From positions 8,868,634-8,932,633 of the forward strand of contig CP154954.1 in NCBI GenBank assembly GCA_039621445.1: DNA of 64,000 nucleotides, read 5' to 3'. Both the position numbers and the translations under genes were made by a program. Below, one piece after another: positions 1 to 12,900 of this stretch. The stretch comes from Euglena gracilis (taxonomy: Eukaryota; Euglenida; Euglenophyceae; Euglenales). Below the pieces are notes generated by a model, which did not search any database, was not told the DNA's origin, and was given only the letters and a program-made list of their open reading frames with translations. Within the stretch, counting starts at the first letter, position 1. Every line of letters starts with the position of its first letter.

Positions 1-329
1 AGCATTGGTGCAAGGGGTCCCTGGCCACTCACCACACAGCAAACTGGGCCAGAAGCGAAGTCCCCACAGGCCATGAACAGACAAGAAGCCCCAGTGCAAC
101 TAAGGGGGGGTGGTCGGCAGGCACTCCAATTCCGAGGAAGGCCCAGGCATTCCAGGGTACCCCGAGACCCCCTCCCCGGGGGTTGGTCAAATTTCAGCCT
201 CGGGAGGGGGGTATGCCTGAGCTCACCAGAGAGTTTTTTAGGGTTGTTGACGTTCTTTTTTCCGAATGCAGCACCAAAAGATTTTACCCCCGAAATTCAC
301 CCCCACAAAAAGCAATGGCTGCCCCTCCC

Positions 330-476
330 CAGGGACTGTGCGGGAATCCCCGAAACCCTCAGGGTGCTGGGTGGGAGGTCGACCCCCCACCCCAGCTGTA
401 CAGGAAGACCTGGTGGTGGGGGTCAACCCTCCCCACCCTCCAACCTTGGGGTTGTGGAGATTCCTGTACAGCCCTG
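330..476. repeat. Short CAGGG-ended inverted-repeat element
   Basis: It begins CAGGGACTGTGCGGGAATC and ends with GATTCCTGTACAGCCCTG, so the two ends are imperfect inverted repeats. The flanking octamers CCCCTCCC and CACCACCC match at 6 of 8 positions, as for an old 8-bp target duplication. The ends match those of the element at 40452-40805, which occupies an intron of the coiled-coil gene. Confidence 0.55.
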
Positions 477-743
477 CACCACCCCCATCCTGGTGGGGGT
501 CGGATTCCCCGCTTTCCTGTATTTCTGGGGGGGGTTGATTTTTAGGTCAAAATTTTCCCTGCGCAGAGTTGTGGGGTGGGGGAGTCGACCGGCCCCCACC
601 CACCTTCTGGGTGGGGGGGACCTTCGCCCCAGGCACCCCCCCGGGGTGGGGTCGGCACCACCTTTTAAAAAAAACAGCCTGGTCACGGGGGTGAACTGGG
701 TGGAAGTTGCAAAAGGAAGCAACAAAAGTACACCCAAATAAAA

Positions 744-1190
<447 letters not shown>

Positions 1191-1432
1191 CTCCCTCCTC
1201 CTCCTCCTCCTCCTCCTCCTCCTCCTCCTCCTCCTCCTCTCCTCCTCCTCCTCCTCCTCCTCCTCCTCCTCTCCTCCTCCTCCTCCTCCTCCTCCTCCTC
1301 CTCCTCCTCCTCCTCCTCCTCCTCCTCCCTCCCCGCTCCCTCCCCCTCCTCCTCCTCCTCCCTCCTCCCTCCTCCCTCTCCTCTCCTCCTCCTCCTCCTC
1401 CTCCTCTCCTCTCCTCCCCCTCATTCCTCCCT
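1191..1432. repeat. (CTC)n microsatellite
   Basis: About 240 bp of CTC/CCT triplets with a few interruptions, directly abutting the TCG array. Confidence 0.95.
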
Positions 1433-1559
1433 TCCCCTGTGTGCCCCGTGTTGGCTGTGCCCCCCCCCCCACCAAGGAGTGGGTGGGTTGGCCAAACCCC
1501 CCCACGAGGTCACAAAAAAAAAATCTGCCCCCCCCCCCACATAAACCAGGCATTCGCAG

Positions 1560-4500
1560 CCAGCCCTGGACCCAAAGGAGCAGCGGGGCAGGGACCGGGA
1601 CGCGGAGGAGTTTGTGGAGCAGCTGCAGATCGAGAACCGGACCGTGAAGGTTGCCCCCCCCCCCCGACCCCACTGGGGTGCTCCAAACCACACCTTTGGA
1701 GTGGCGCCCCCCTGTGAGGGTCAGGGTACCCCCCCTCCCCTTTGTGCAACGACCACCCCTTTATAATGACCACCCCCCGGTCACAGGTTGCAGGTGGGGG
1801 GTTACAGTAGGAGGAGGTTCGAGCTCGAACGTTCGAGCTCGAACCTCCTCGAACGTTTTTAACCCCCCCCTTCAAAGGGGGGGGGGGCTTAAAAACGTTC
1901 GAGGTCCCTCCTCGAACGTCCTCGAACGACATTCGAGGAGGGTCTCGAACCTCCTCGAACGTCCTCGAACGACGTTCGAGGAGGGTCTCGAACCTCCTCG
2001 AACGTCCTCGAACGACGTTCGAGGAGGGTCTCGAACCTCCTCGAACGTCCTCGAACGATGTTCGAGGAGGGTCTCGAACCTCCTCGAACGACCTCGAACG
2101 ACATTCGAGGAGGGACCTCGAACCTCCTCGAACGTCCTCGAACGACATTCGAGGAGGTTCGAGACCCTCCTCCTGCGTACATGCATACAACTTTCAACGA
2201 TTTTTTTCAGAAACGACCACCCCAAGCAGGCGAGACTATTCCCTCTCGATATGTGATTGGGTTGGTAATTTGAACTTTCAAATCCCCCCCCCCCCCGAAC
2301 CCTATCGAAATCTCCCCTCCTCGACGCAACTCCCATCGAACGCTCGAACTTCGTCTATTATTAAACCTCGCCAATCCTCCACCGCCGAATTCGGGTAGGT
2401 AACCCCCAGAACCTCCTCGACCTTCGAGGTCCCCCCTCCTCGAACGTCCCCGATCCGGTTCGACGCCTACCAAACTGTTCCTCACCCGACACATATCGAG
2501 GTTTGGGAAAACCCTCCGCGTCGTATCCTCACACAGCTAGTTCACCCCCTCCTCGAACACTCCAATAAGTCCAATCCCCCCTCGACGGGATGACATTTGT
2601 GAGGTATGCTTTCTGCTGTTGGTAACGTTTTTTTCCAATCTTTTTTAAAATCAAAATCAAATATTCCCCCAGTCTCGATTCCCTCGAACAATACAAGAAT
2701 AGGTTATCGGATAAATGTTCATCGATAATCCTCGCCACCCCGCGCTTCCTCAGTCAGAAAGCATTTTATAAATAACACCATCCTTCTTTTTTTCACATAT
2801 GGCATTCTTGTAACTCATTTCGGGAAACCCACGCAGGGTCCAAGAAGAAAATCTTTTTTTCATATTTTCCTTACGCAGGAATGCACTCAGTCGATAGTAT
2901 TTCTGTTCAAAAATATTCCCATACCAAGAGAATTTCTGAGGTTATTAGAAGGAATAGGGTTAGGGTCAAGATTTCATCCCCAATGGTTGCAACCATCCCG
3001 CTCCTCGTTGCTATATTTCCCTCTACAGGGTACACAGCGAACCCAAAGAGTCGCCCAACTAGGGTTAAAAACATGGGGGGACCCGAGCGTTTTAAAAGAA
3101 ACATATTTTTTATTACGCAGGAATGCACTGATTCTTCAACTTTTTTTTCAAAAATATTCCCATACCGGGAGAATTTGTGAGGTTAATAGAAGGAATACGG
3201 TTAGGGTCAGGTTTAGGGTTAGAAAATTATTTTTTACTTACGCAGGACTGCACTCATTCAAAAGTATTTTCATTCAAAAATATTCCCAACGTCCTCGAAC
3301 GACCTCGAACGATATTCGAGGAGGGTCTCGAACGTCCTCGAACGACCTCGAACGACGTTCGAGGAGGGACCTCGAACCTCCTCGAACGTCCTCGAACGAC
3401 GTCCGAGGAGGGTCTCGAACCTCCTCGAACGTCCTCGAACGATGTTCGAGGAGGGTCTCGAACCTCCTCGAACGACCTCGAACGATGTTCGAGGAGGGTC
3501 TCGAACCTCCTCGAACCTCCTCGAACGACGTTCGAGGAGGGTCTCGAACCTCCTTGAACGTCCTCGATCGATGTTCGAGGAGGGTCTCGAACCTCCTCGA
3601 ACGACCTCGAACGACATTCGAGGAGGGACCTCGAACCTCCTCGAACGTCCTCGAACGACATTCGAGGAGGTTCGAGACCCTCCTCCTGCGTACATGCATA
3701 CAACTTTCAACGATTTTTTTCAGAAACGACCACCCAAGCAGGCGAGACTTATTCCCTCTCGATATGTGATTGGGTTGGTAATTTGAACTTTTCAAATCCC
3801 CCCCCGTCGCCCCCTACTCGGGCAATTTTTCCTTACGCAGGAATGCACTCATTCAAAAGTATTTCTGTTCAAAAATATTCCCATACCAAGAGAATTTCTG
3901 AGGTTATTAGAAGGAATAGGGTTAGGGTCAAGATTTCATCCCCAATGGTTGCAACCATCCCGCTCCTCGTTGCTATATTTCCCTCTACAGGGTACACAGC
4001 GAACCCAAAGAGTCGCCCAACTAGGGTTAAAAACTCGGGGGGACACTCGCTCGGCGCCTTCGGCGCCTCGCTCGGGTCCCCATGTGTATTAACCCTAGTT
4101 GGTCGACTCTTTGGGGTAGCTGGTACCCTGTAGGGGGAAATTTTCCACGCATTGTAAAAGAAACATTTTTTTTCTTTTGCAGAACGCACTGGCTCTTCAA
4201 CTTTTTTTCCAGAAATATTTCCATCCCGAGAGAATTTCTGAGGTTATTAGAAGGAATAGGGTTAGGGTTAAGATTTTATCGCGAATGGTTGCCAACCATC
4301 CCGCTCTTCGTCAGTGGCAGAGTTTAAAAGGAACATATTGTTGAGCTGTTTTGTAAGTTGCAAGTCCATGGTTCGTTGTTCTTGATTCTGCTTGTTCCTT
4401 TTTGTCTTTCAGTGGCACGATCCGGAAGAAAGCAAAGACAGGGGAAGAGAGAGAGGATTTTGTTTCATCTGTTTTTGCTTTCAGTGGCAGAATTTAAAAG

Positions 4501-7401
4501 GAACATATTTTTCCTTACGCAGGAATGCACTCATTCAAAAGTATTTCTATTCAAAAATATTCCCATACCAAGAGAATTTCTGAGGTTATTAGAAGGAATA
4601 GGGTTAGGGTCAAGATTTCCTCCCCAATGGTTGCAACCATCCCGCTCATCGTTGCTATATTTCCCTCTACAGGGTACACAGCGAACCCAAAGAGTCGCCC
4701 AACTAGGGTTAAAAACATGGGGGAACCCGAGCGTTTTAAAAGAAACATATTTTTTCTTACGCAGGAATGCACTGATTCTTCAACTTTTTTTTCAAAAATA
4801 TTCCCATACCGGGAGAATTTGTGAGGTTAATAGAAGGAATACGGTTAGGGTCAGGTTTAGGGTTAGAAAATTATTTTTTACTTACGCAGGACTGCACTCA
4901 TTCAAAAGTATTTTCATTCAAAAATATTCCCAACGTCCTCGAACGACCTCGAACGATATTCGAGGAGGGTCTCGAACGTCCTCGAACGACCTCGAACGAC
5001 GTTCGAGGAGGGACCTCGAACCTCCTCGAACGTCCTCGAACGACGTCCGAGGAGGGTCTCGAACCTCCTCGAACGTCCTCGAACGATGTTCGAGGAGGGT
5101 CTCGAACCTCCTCGAACGACCTCGAACGATGTTCGAGGAGGGTCTCGAACCTCCTCGAACCTCCTCGAACGACGTTCGAGGAGGGTCTCGAACCTCCTTG
5201 AACGTCCTCGATCGATGTTCGAGGAGGGTCTCGAACCTCCTCGAATGTCGTTCGAGGAGGTTCGAGGAGGTTCGAGACCCTCCTCCTACGGTCCATCCCA
5301 CTACCGTAACCCTCCCGGTTGCAGGTAATGGGGGGTGTACGACCACCCCCCCTGGTCACAGGTTGCAGGTTGCAAAAAAGATTTTTTGTCGGTTTTACCA
5401 AGCGGTAGATTTCCCACCTCCCCCGCTGCAGGATTTTTTCTGCTATGTTCCTCCCCCCCGGCAACGTCAGAGCCAGATCCCAAAAAGGTGGTGTTGTTTG
5501 CAAAAGCAACACGTGGAATTTGGGTTTGGCACACGTTTTCAACAGGAACCTTTACCTGACAAAGGATCTGATCGATGGGGATTTGTCCTGAAAATTGTTG
5601 TATCACCGGAAGAAAAACTTCTATACCGTGCCCGCGGAATAGTGCCTGCCCCGCACCCCTTCGGTGTAGCATTTGCACAGCAGCCTTCTGGCGCTGTCGT
5701 TCATGACACCCCCTCAGGAGCTGTGTTTGGGCTGACCTCCTTTATGATTTTTTTCCGCTTTTCGCCGTGTGAGCCTTCGCCCCCTTTATAATGACCACCC
5801 CCCGGTCACAGGTTGCAGGTGATGGGGGCGTACGACCACCGCCCCCCCCTGGTCTTAGGTTGCAGGTAAATGGTCGTTGGACAAAGGGAGGGGGGGGGTA
5901 ATATGCAAAATGTGGGGTTCGAATGTTGCACGCTTTGCATCTTTTTTTTTTCTGGTATGAATAAAAGAATTGCATATATTCGCATACTCCACCCTCCCAA
6001 AACTTTCTTTTGCAACAACGAGATGGTGAATGGCGCCTGCCAACTTCCTGAAGCCTCCTGGGCAGTCTTTTCCTGTAATCTTTTTTCTAATTCTGTCCCC
6101 AGGCAATTTTGTTGATCTTTTTTGAATTTTGATGATCCTCAGATTGTTAATGATAATGATAATTATTATTAATTATGAAAATGTTTTTATCAGTTGTTAA
6201 GCAAATTTAATAATTTTCATTTTCAAATTTTCAAATTTAACAGTATGAAATGAGTTCCCCAAGAAGAACAGCTTCCCCCGATCAACCTCTGGCCTGTGTT
6301 TGTGCCCACAGGCGGAGAACGACCAGCTGAAGGCCATGCTGGCGCGCCTCACCACACAGCTGGAGCACTACGCCGCGCTGGCGAAGGCGTCCGAGATCCC
6401 CGACATGTTCACCCTGGGTGGCTGGGAGGGGAAGGGTCGACGCTGGGCCCCCCACAACCAGGAGCCAGGCTTGCTGTTGACTTCAGAGAGCACGTGGAGC
6501 TTTCTGGGAGACATCAGGGGGCGGACAAAATGGGCATTTTGTATTGCCTTTTTTGCCCTTTCTGCTGCCTTTTTTTTGCTGAAGTCAATCTCATGCATGC
6601 GCCGGGAACTTCTTGGTCACTCTTTTTTGCAGAAAGTGATGCCAGACGTTTTTCTGGCTCGGCTTTGGGGAAATACGTCTTATTTCCCCCCAAGAAGTGG
6701 TCACCCCCGTGAGGTTGTTGCGTAGCCCAGAAGGCCGCCCCCCAAAAGCACACAATTTTTTGCGCATTTTTCGTCGTTTTTGTGTGTTTTTGCAATAATA
6801 ATAAAAAACAGCACACCCCCCCACCCCGCATACAATCTGAACAAAAATTATAGGAAGCTGTTTTTTGGGGAAGCACCTCGCATATTCTTTTTTCCGAAAA
6901 TATTCTACCCACAATTTTCACCATTCCGGTTTTTGCTAATTTTTGTTCCCCTATGATTTTTGAATATTTTTTTCGTTGGGTCATTCCACTTGCAGGTCTT
7001 GTTCCCCCTGGCACCTCCTGATCAGCTCTAGCTTCTGTCTGTTCCGGCTCTGTGGTCCATGGTCCATTGCCCATGCCTCCACACGGGACCCAGCCCCCAC
7101 CCCCAGCCCTGTGCGGACTGGGCCAGGTGCTTCCATCCTTTCTGTGCAGGGCTGTGCTTTCGGTGCAGGTTTTAAGTCAGGGGGACGGTACCACTCTTTT
7201 GGGGCTTGGGCTTGTTTTTCTTTTGAGTTTGGAAAAAGCGCGGGCGGATTCAGTTCAATGGTGCAGGCCACACGTGTGCACGTGCGCACATACACATACA
7301 CACAGAACGCACACACGCACGCACGCACGCACGCACCGCGCGCACACACATACATACACACACACAACGCACACGCACGCACGCATACACGCACGCACGT
7401 G

Positions 7402-7482
<81 letters not shown>

Positions 7483-8257
7483 CGCACGTGCACGCACGCA
7501 CACACGCACTGCATCCACCCACCCACCCACACGGCCACAGCCAGTAATAATAAGGAACAAATATCCATCGCACCGAAATGAGGCGTGACGAGCCATCAGT
7601 GCCATCTGCGTGGATGGTGAGGTGGAACCGAGCCCTGTGCGGGACGGCCGGGAGCCGCGGTCCCCGCCGGACGCGGTGGTCGCCCGGCCCCGCGGCGGCG
7701 CGCCGCACCACGGCTGGCGGCTGTCGCCGCGCGCACGGTCGTACTCCCCGTCGAGCCGGCACTCGCTGTCCGGCGCGTCGGACCCGGTTGGGGGCCGGTG
7801 CGCCGCCCGAGTCGTCCTTCCGCGTACCTACCCCCCCCCCGAGAAATTGCCATGCCCGAGAACCAGTTAGGTATTGCCCAACCTGTGTCATCATTGGAAA
7901 TTGTCAGGTGCCTGGTCCCCGGTATATTGAATCTAGTGACAGGAGAGTTGTTTTCCTATTGTTGTGACGTTTTTGTCCAATAAATGAAATAATAAATGAG
8001 AATTTTGTTTGTTTGTTTGTTTTATGTTTTATATTATGTGAAATTTATTTATTTATTTCATTTTTATATCATTTGTTATATTTATTGTCATTTTGTTGAA
8101 GACCGGCCGGCCCATGGGGCAGCCCAGCCACCGGCCCCCAGCACCAGGGAGCGGCATCCTCAACTTCTGCACGCAGTGCGGCCGCCGCCTCAGCCCCAAC
8201 TCCTCTCTCTGCGCCCGCTGCAACACGATGCACCTCTTCCCCACCGGCTACCTCTGA
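1560..8257 (+). CDS. Coiled-coil protein with C-terminal zinc ribbon (5' partial, 4 exons)
   Basis: Exons are 1560-1649, 6312-6417, 7614-7786 and 8102-8257 (stop TGA 8255-8257); 174 residues are visible and the 5' end is missing. Exon 1 enters in phase 0 after ATTCGCAG and contains EEFVEQLQIENRTVK. Exon 2 adds AENDQLKAMLARLTTQLEHY, so residues 15-55 look like a coiled coil. Exon 3 is Arg/Ser/Pro-rich and probably disordered. The last exon ends FCTQCGRRLSPNSSLCARC plus ten residues: a CxxC-x10-CxxC zinc ribbon (Cys 145, 148, 159, 162 of the fragment). Introns 1 and 3 are GT-AG. Intron 2 starts GTGGCT but ends CTGCGTGG, like an intermediate intron, and its exact edges are inferred from phase. 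All phases agree. The coil plus ribbon suggests a scaffold or adaptor, but I do not recognise the family. Confidence 0.75.
1811..2172. repeat. CTCGAA/TTCGAG satellite array, copy 1
   Basis: Tandem units of about 35-45 bp built from CCTCGAACGTCCTCGAACGA followed by its near inverse TTCGAGGAGGG. Each unit is partly self-complementary and can fold as a hairpin. Confidence 0.9.
2865..3290. repeat. Segmental duplication block, copy 1
   Basis: It starts TTCCTTACGCAGGAATGCAC and contains AATAGGGTTAGGGTCAAG. Copy 3 at 4505-4932 is almost identical over the whole length. A shorter, partly diverged copy lies at about 3825-4055. Confidence 0.9.
3291..3690. repeat. CTCGAA/TTCGAG satellite array, copy 2
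   Basis: Same unit as at 1811-2172. The 3' flank after the array (about 3675-3800) repeats the flank at 2160-2290 almost exactly, so array and flank were duplicated together. Confidence 0.9.
3825..4055. repeat. Segmental duplication block, copy 2 (partial)
   Basis: It matches the first half of the block at 2865 and then diverges into GC-rich sequence near 4040. Confidence 0.85.
4505..4932. repeat. Segmental duplication block, copy 3
   Basis: Near-identical to 2865-3290. Together with the following array it forms a direct repeat of about 730 bp, placed about 1.64 kb after copy 1. Confidence 0.9.
4933..5285. repeat. CTCGAA/TTCGAG satellite array, copy 3
   Basis: Nearly identical to the start of the array at 3291, including its left flank. 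It ends in a different 3' flank at about 5285. Confidence 0.9.
6418..7613 (+). other. Intermediate-type intron
   Basis: It starts with GT after CCTGG and ends CTGCGTGG|AT, with CTG at -8 to -6 and no terminal AG. The octamers spanning the two ends, CCTGGGTG and CGTGGATG, match at 6 of 8 positions. It holds a (CA)n array. Confidence 0.55.
7260..7515. repeat. (CA)n microsatellite
   Basis: CA and CACG repeats inside the intron. The Cys-Val and His-Thr open frames across it are artefacts. Confidence 0.95.
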
Positions 8258-8545
8258 CAACCCCTGCTCTCCTCCCCTCCCCCATCTTTTTGCTCATTGC
8301 ATTTTTTAAAACAGGCTGTTTTCTCAACTTCTGCCTTTGCAGTTTTTTTTGAGTATTTTATGTTTTTGTATTTTTCCTCTTTGCGGTGTTTTTTTCTTAA
8401 AAAAGAAATGCGTGAAGCGCCTTTTCCAGTCTTTTCTCTGCAGAGATTGCTTGTTGAAAAAGTGATTTTGTATTGGCCAATGATGGTTCAGGGGAGAATG
8501 CAGCCTGCCCCCACCATCTATCTTTTTGTGCTCCTTCTCCTTCCT

Positions 8546-8800
8546 CCCCCCCCCCCTAGTCGTACGACCACCCCTCATTTACGACCACCCCCCGGTCACA
8601 GGTTGCAGGTCATGGGGGTGTTATGACCACCCCCCCCCGGTCACAGGTTGCAGGTTGCGACAAATTTTACACCACCTTACCTATGACCGCCACCTCATTT
8701 ACGACCACCCCCCGGTCACAGGTTGCAGGTTATGGGGGTGTTATGACCCCCCCCCCGGTCACAGGTTGCAGGAACCCGGTCGTACGACTAGGGGGGGGGG
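8546..8800. mobile_element. Inverted-repeat element with CTAGTCGTACGACC ends, copy 1
   Basis: About 255 bp bounded by poly-C then CTAGTCGTACGACC, and by GGTCGTACGACTAG then poly-G. Inside are four copies of ACCACCCCCCGGTCACAGG. A near-identical copy sits at 33847-34102 and fragments occur near 1767, 5331, 5790, 23942 and 37786. No coding capacity, so non-autonomous. Confidence 0.8.
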
Positions 8801-9950
8801 TAATCCGAGGCCGAGGCTCTTCTTTCCGCTGCTGCCCTATTGCGTCCGGGGTCGGTCCCCCTGCCCTCCCCTTCTCAGCCACTGGCCCCCCGACGCCCTT
8901 CACCCGCAATACACGATTGGTCGCCACATTCCCAGCACCCCACCCGCCTGTGATCCGTTTCCTCTCTCTCCCCCCCATCCTCGCTGACCCCCCTTTTTAT
9001 GTGTAATCGACGATTTACTGAGCTGCACCTCCTTCCTGGTTCTGTTGCAGTTGGCCGACTTGAGGATGAGAGGTGTTGGCCGACCTAGACGGAGGCTGCT
9101 GAGATTCAAAAAAATAATATTTGATGGGGGAGTGTTGAGGAACTTTGCACGAATGCCCAGGTCATAATGAATGGAAAACAAGTGCAGATTACTGATGTGT
9201 TTTTTTAAACCTAAAGTGCATCTTTTCTTTCTTTCAACAGGAATTTTTTTGGAGGGCACCAAATGCTGTCCCGTGTCCACATTCCTTGACAAGGTGAGTG
9301 CTTTCTGCATCATCTGGCCGTCACCGGGACCTTAGTCGATTAACAATATAGTGATAATATATAACAATCATTTTTTGCAATTAAATGCAATAAGGTGAAC
9401 ATCAAGTGCATTTTCTGCTGATGCGCTGAAGAGGTGCAAAGGCGTTATATTTAGGCGGCGTAAATTGCCCAAAAGTTGTGGAAGGTTTGAAGTGGAATTT
9501 TTGGAAGGAGGAAGCGGAAAAACGCTTCGTCCGACCCCCCCCCAAAAATTAGCTTTTTTGGAAGAAGCCGTATTTGGGCTGTTTCTGCTGGTGTTTTGAC
9601 TTGGAGTAATGGATCTCTATAAGAGGCTGAAATGAGCGAAAAGGGGCATAAATGTTTCAGTAAAAACTGAAATTGGCAAAAAGTACACAAAATTTTCAGG
9701 TGAAGCGAAAAGGCGCTTCGTCACTGCCCAGTTCTACTGCACTCCGAGGCGCCGAAAACCAAAATGACCCAAAATGGGGTCTCACGAGGACAGAAAGAGG
9801 AGGGAAGCCACTTCCTTAAAATAGTAATAAAAGCAATAACCCATCATCAATCCCACCCACTGGCTCTGTTAAATCATCACCCTTTGAAGAAAAATGCAGT
9901 CCGTTTTAGGTCTTTGTTTTCTGAGTTCTGTAATTTCCTGCTCCTGCCCG

Positions 9951-9957
9951 CTCGCAG
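9951..9957 (+). other. Possible spliced-leader acceptor of the MGST3-like gene
   Basis: CTCGCAG follows a pyrimidine-rich run and lies 16 nt before the ATG at 9974. Most euglenid mRNAs receive a spliced leader at such an AG; this is inferred. Confidence 0.5.
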
Positions 9958-12900
9958 CTCCTCCCATCCAGCCATGATTGCCATCCCCAATGACTTCGGG
10001 TACGTCGTGCTGACAATTTGTGCATCGTGGCCAGGGATTGGCGCCGTTCATGATGATGTATTCTATGTCGTGATGTATTCCATGTTGTGATGTATTCCAT
10101 GTTGTGATGTATTCCATGTTGTGATGCATTCCAATGTCATAATGTAATGCATGTTGTGACCCGGCTGAATTTTAAGACCAGTCCAAACCATGTGGGGAGA
10201 GGGGCCAATCTGGAGGACACTCGAATTTAACCCACAGGTGGTAGGGCACAAAATCGCAGTGTGGGTACTCAATGAGAAGGAAAAAGTGTCGATAGCCACA
10301 AAATGTCCACTTTTGGACCAATTTTCGATTACTTTCCTCTTTCTGAAATGAAATGTGGGAGCAGAAGCACCAAGGCACCTCCTGTTCGATGTTTATGTGC
10401 CGTTTCTTTTTAATATGCACTCATCCAGTTGTGTTTCATGTATTTCATGAATAATTTCCTGGTACGGCGGTTGCCAGAAGTTTCGGGTGTTTTCAGGGAT
10501 GTGGATCCCCCCAGCCAATTTGATGTGATGCAGTGCATCTCTGTTCAAAGTTACTAGTTGAACCTCTTCCCTGCCCCCCCCCCCCAACGCGTTGCCTCCT
10601 CCCGGAGGCTCTCGGCTTTCCTCCTTGCCGTTCAGGGGTGTTTTATTGTTGGACCCCTGGGGGAGGGGAGGGGAGGGGGCAGGGTGGGTGGGTCCCCCCG
10701 GACCCCCCCAGGGGAGGTACCTTTTTTGGCGCCGGAATCTTTTTTTGCATTTTCGTGGTTTCGCAGTGTCGAGAATGCCCCCCCCCCAAAAAGTGGGTGC
10801 CCCGAGAACCCCCAGGGGGTGGTGGAGGGACCCCCCCCTCCCCTCCCCCAGTTTAAAAACACCCTGTTCCCGTTGCATTAACCTTGAAACGGGTCAAGTG
10901 CCGGGGGGACCATGGACAGTGAAGATTTCCAGACACCTTTGGCAGTGCGTGTGCAGCAGTTCACCGTTTAATTTTGTCAATCGTCATTTCGTCGCCGCTG
11001 GAGGAAGGGCTCTCTTCCAAATGACTGAAAGTTCTCAAACCTGGGTTGAGTCCTCACCCCCCAACCCCCACTTGCACTTGTAGTGCAGCCGCCCTGACCC
11101 CCTTCCGGCGCCCCACTGCCGGAGGCTGATGAACTTCTACCTGGAGTCCCTCGTCATCATGGCCCGCAAAAAGTACCACGTGATGTACCCGGCCCTGTAC
11201 GCCGCGCAGGGCGCCGATTGTTGGCGCCCCCAGGCTCAGGCAGCGCGAACTGCCCAATTTTCCCCCTTTTCTGCGGGTTTGAGCCACGCGGGTTTCCACT
11301 CAGCCAACCCCGGCTGTTTGGGGTTGAAAGCCGGGGTGACAGCAGGAGGGAGGTGGCAGGACGGAGATTTCTTGACCCCACCGGTGGGCCATGGGGGGTC
11401 ATGGGCGGCACTCCCCCCACCCGTGGGTCAGTGCCGTCGCACACCCCCTGACCCGACAGCGGAGGGACCAAAAGGCCACTTTCAATTTGGGGAAATCGCC
11501 GGCAGACCCAGCCAGGCTCTGCCACAGGACGGAGATCTCTTGACCCCACCGGTGGGTCATGGGCCGCACTCCCCAGACCCGTGGGCTTTGTAGGGAGTGC
11601 CATCGCAAACCCTCTGGCCTGCACGCCCCCCCCCATTTTTCCCCCAGTGAACCAAATCTTGTGGTTACCCGCAGTGGGGATGCGGTACGCTGGGGGACGG
11701 CATCCACCCCCCCCCCTCAAACCTCCTCCGGTGCCCTGCCGCCGACAAGGACCACAAAGACCACGAGAAGTTCAACGCCGTGCAGCGGGCCCACCAGGGG
11801 CAGCCCGCGCCGGGCACATCCAGCACAAGTGTATACCCCCCCAATCCGAGTCACTTTTCCCCTTCTCGTCGCTGTTGTGACACCGACCCCTCCCCCGGAA
11901 CGCTGGCAGATTGGTCAGTACGGAGACCGGGACCGTTTTGGGGGGGGGGGAACCCGACAGGCTCCCGGGCATGGAGTTTTACCGGGAGACGGTCAGGATC
12001 ACCAGCGCCCCGTTTTTGGCCCGAAACCCATGCATTTTGGGTCATTTCGGGGTCAAAACAGCCGGAAAAAAAATCGAATCGAAATCGAACAAGATTTTTT
12101 TTTGCCCAGAACGATGTTTTTTTTTTTTTTTTTTTTTTTGGAGTTTTTTGTTTTTTTTTTTTTTTTTGTTTCTTTTTATTTTTTTGTTGTTTTCTTTTTT
12201 TTTTTTTTTTGTTTTTGTTTTTGGTTGTTTTTTGGCTTCCCCCGAGCCGCGAAAAAAACGGTTTTTGAGCCGAAAATGCGCGTTTTTCGACCCGCCAGCG
12301 CCCCATTTTCGGCCCCAGCGTACCTGGCCGGGCACAGCTTCCATCGGTCCTCAGCCGGGGCTGGGGCCAACACGCTGGAGTCGTGGGCCGCCGTGCAGAT
12401 TCTCATGCTGGTGGACGGGCTGGTGTTCCCCGGCGGGGGTGCCCTCTGCGCCTGCGCGGCACCCGGGGCCGTTTGGTGGCGGCTATTTGGGGCGAGGAAG
12501 GGAAACGGGGTTGTTTTTTTTGGTCTTGGACCCCCCGGGGGGGGGGGCAGGGTGGCTGGGTCTGGCCGAGCCCCCCGGGATCCCCTCCAGGGGGGGTGGG
12601 ACATATTTTTGCCAAAGGCACCGAAAATTTATGAAAAAGGTGTTTTTTTTAGCATTTTTCGCGATTTTTGGCCATTTTCGGGGACAAGTGAATGGGTCCC
12701 CCGGGACCCCTCCCCCGGGCCCCAGGGGGTGGGTGGGTGGGGGGACCCCCCCTCGGTCTTAAAACAACCCCTGAAGGGAAACAGTCTGCTCCCACTGGAC
12801 TGCAGTTTTGGGCTGCGTGCCGCAGCGGGGGAGCTTGGGACGCTGCTGCGTGGGGCGGGGCCGTGTTAGTGTGCACCCACCATCACCACAGCCCATGGGA

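Larger units (their letters stand above)
1650..6311 (+). other. Conventional GT-AG intron filled with satellites
   Basis: The donor AAG|GTTGCC and acceptor CCACAG|GCGGAG join in phase 0. The 4.66-kb intron contains the CTCGAA arrays and the duplicated blocks listed below. Long open frames here (one of 477 codons at 4358-5791) follow the repeats and are not genes. Confidence 0.75.
8258..9957. other. Intergenic region, repeat-rich
   Basis: It holds the CTAGTCGTACGACC element (8546-8800). A possible short untranslated or spurious exon lies at 9241-9293, between TTTCAACAG and GTGAGTGC. No coding exon is supported. Confidence 0.5.

Noticed and set aside
4358-5791. 477-codon open frame
   Set aside because: Runs through duplicated blocks and satellite arrays, which lack stops because of their composition; no codon bias.
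8549-8800. CRISPR-like array of GGTCACAGGTTGCAGG repeats
   Set aside because: Few irregularly spaced copies inside an inverted-repeat element in nuclear-type DNA, with no cas genes.
11559-12869. 436-codon open frame
   Set aside because: Contains poly-Phe from T-runs and reads two MGST3 exons out of frame.
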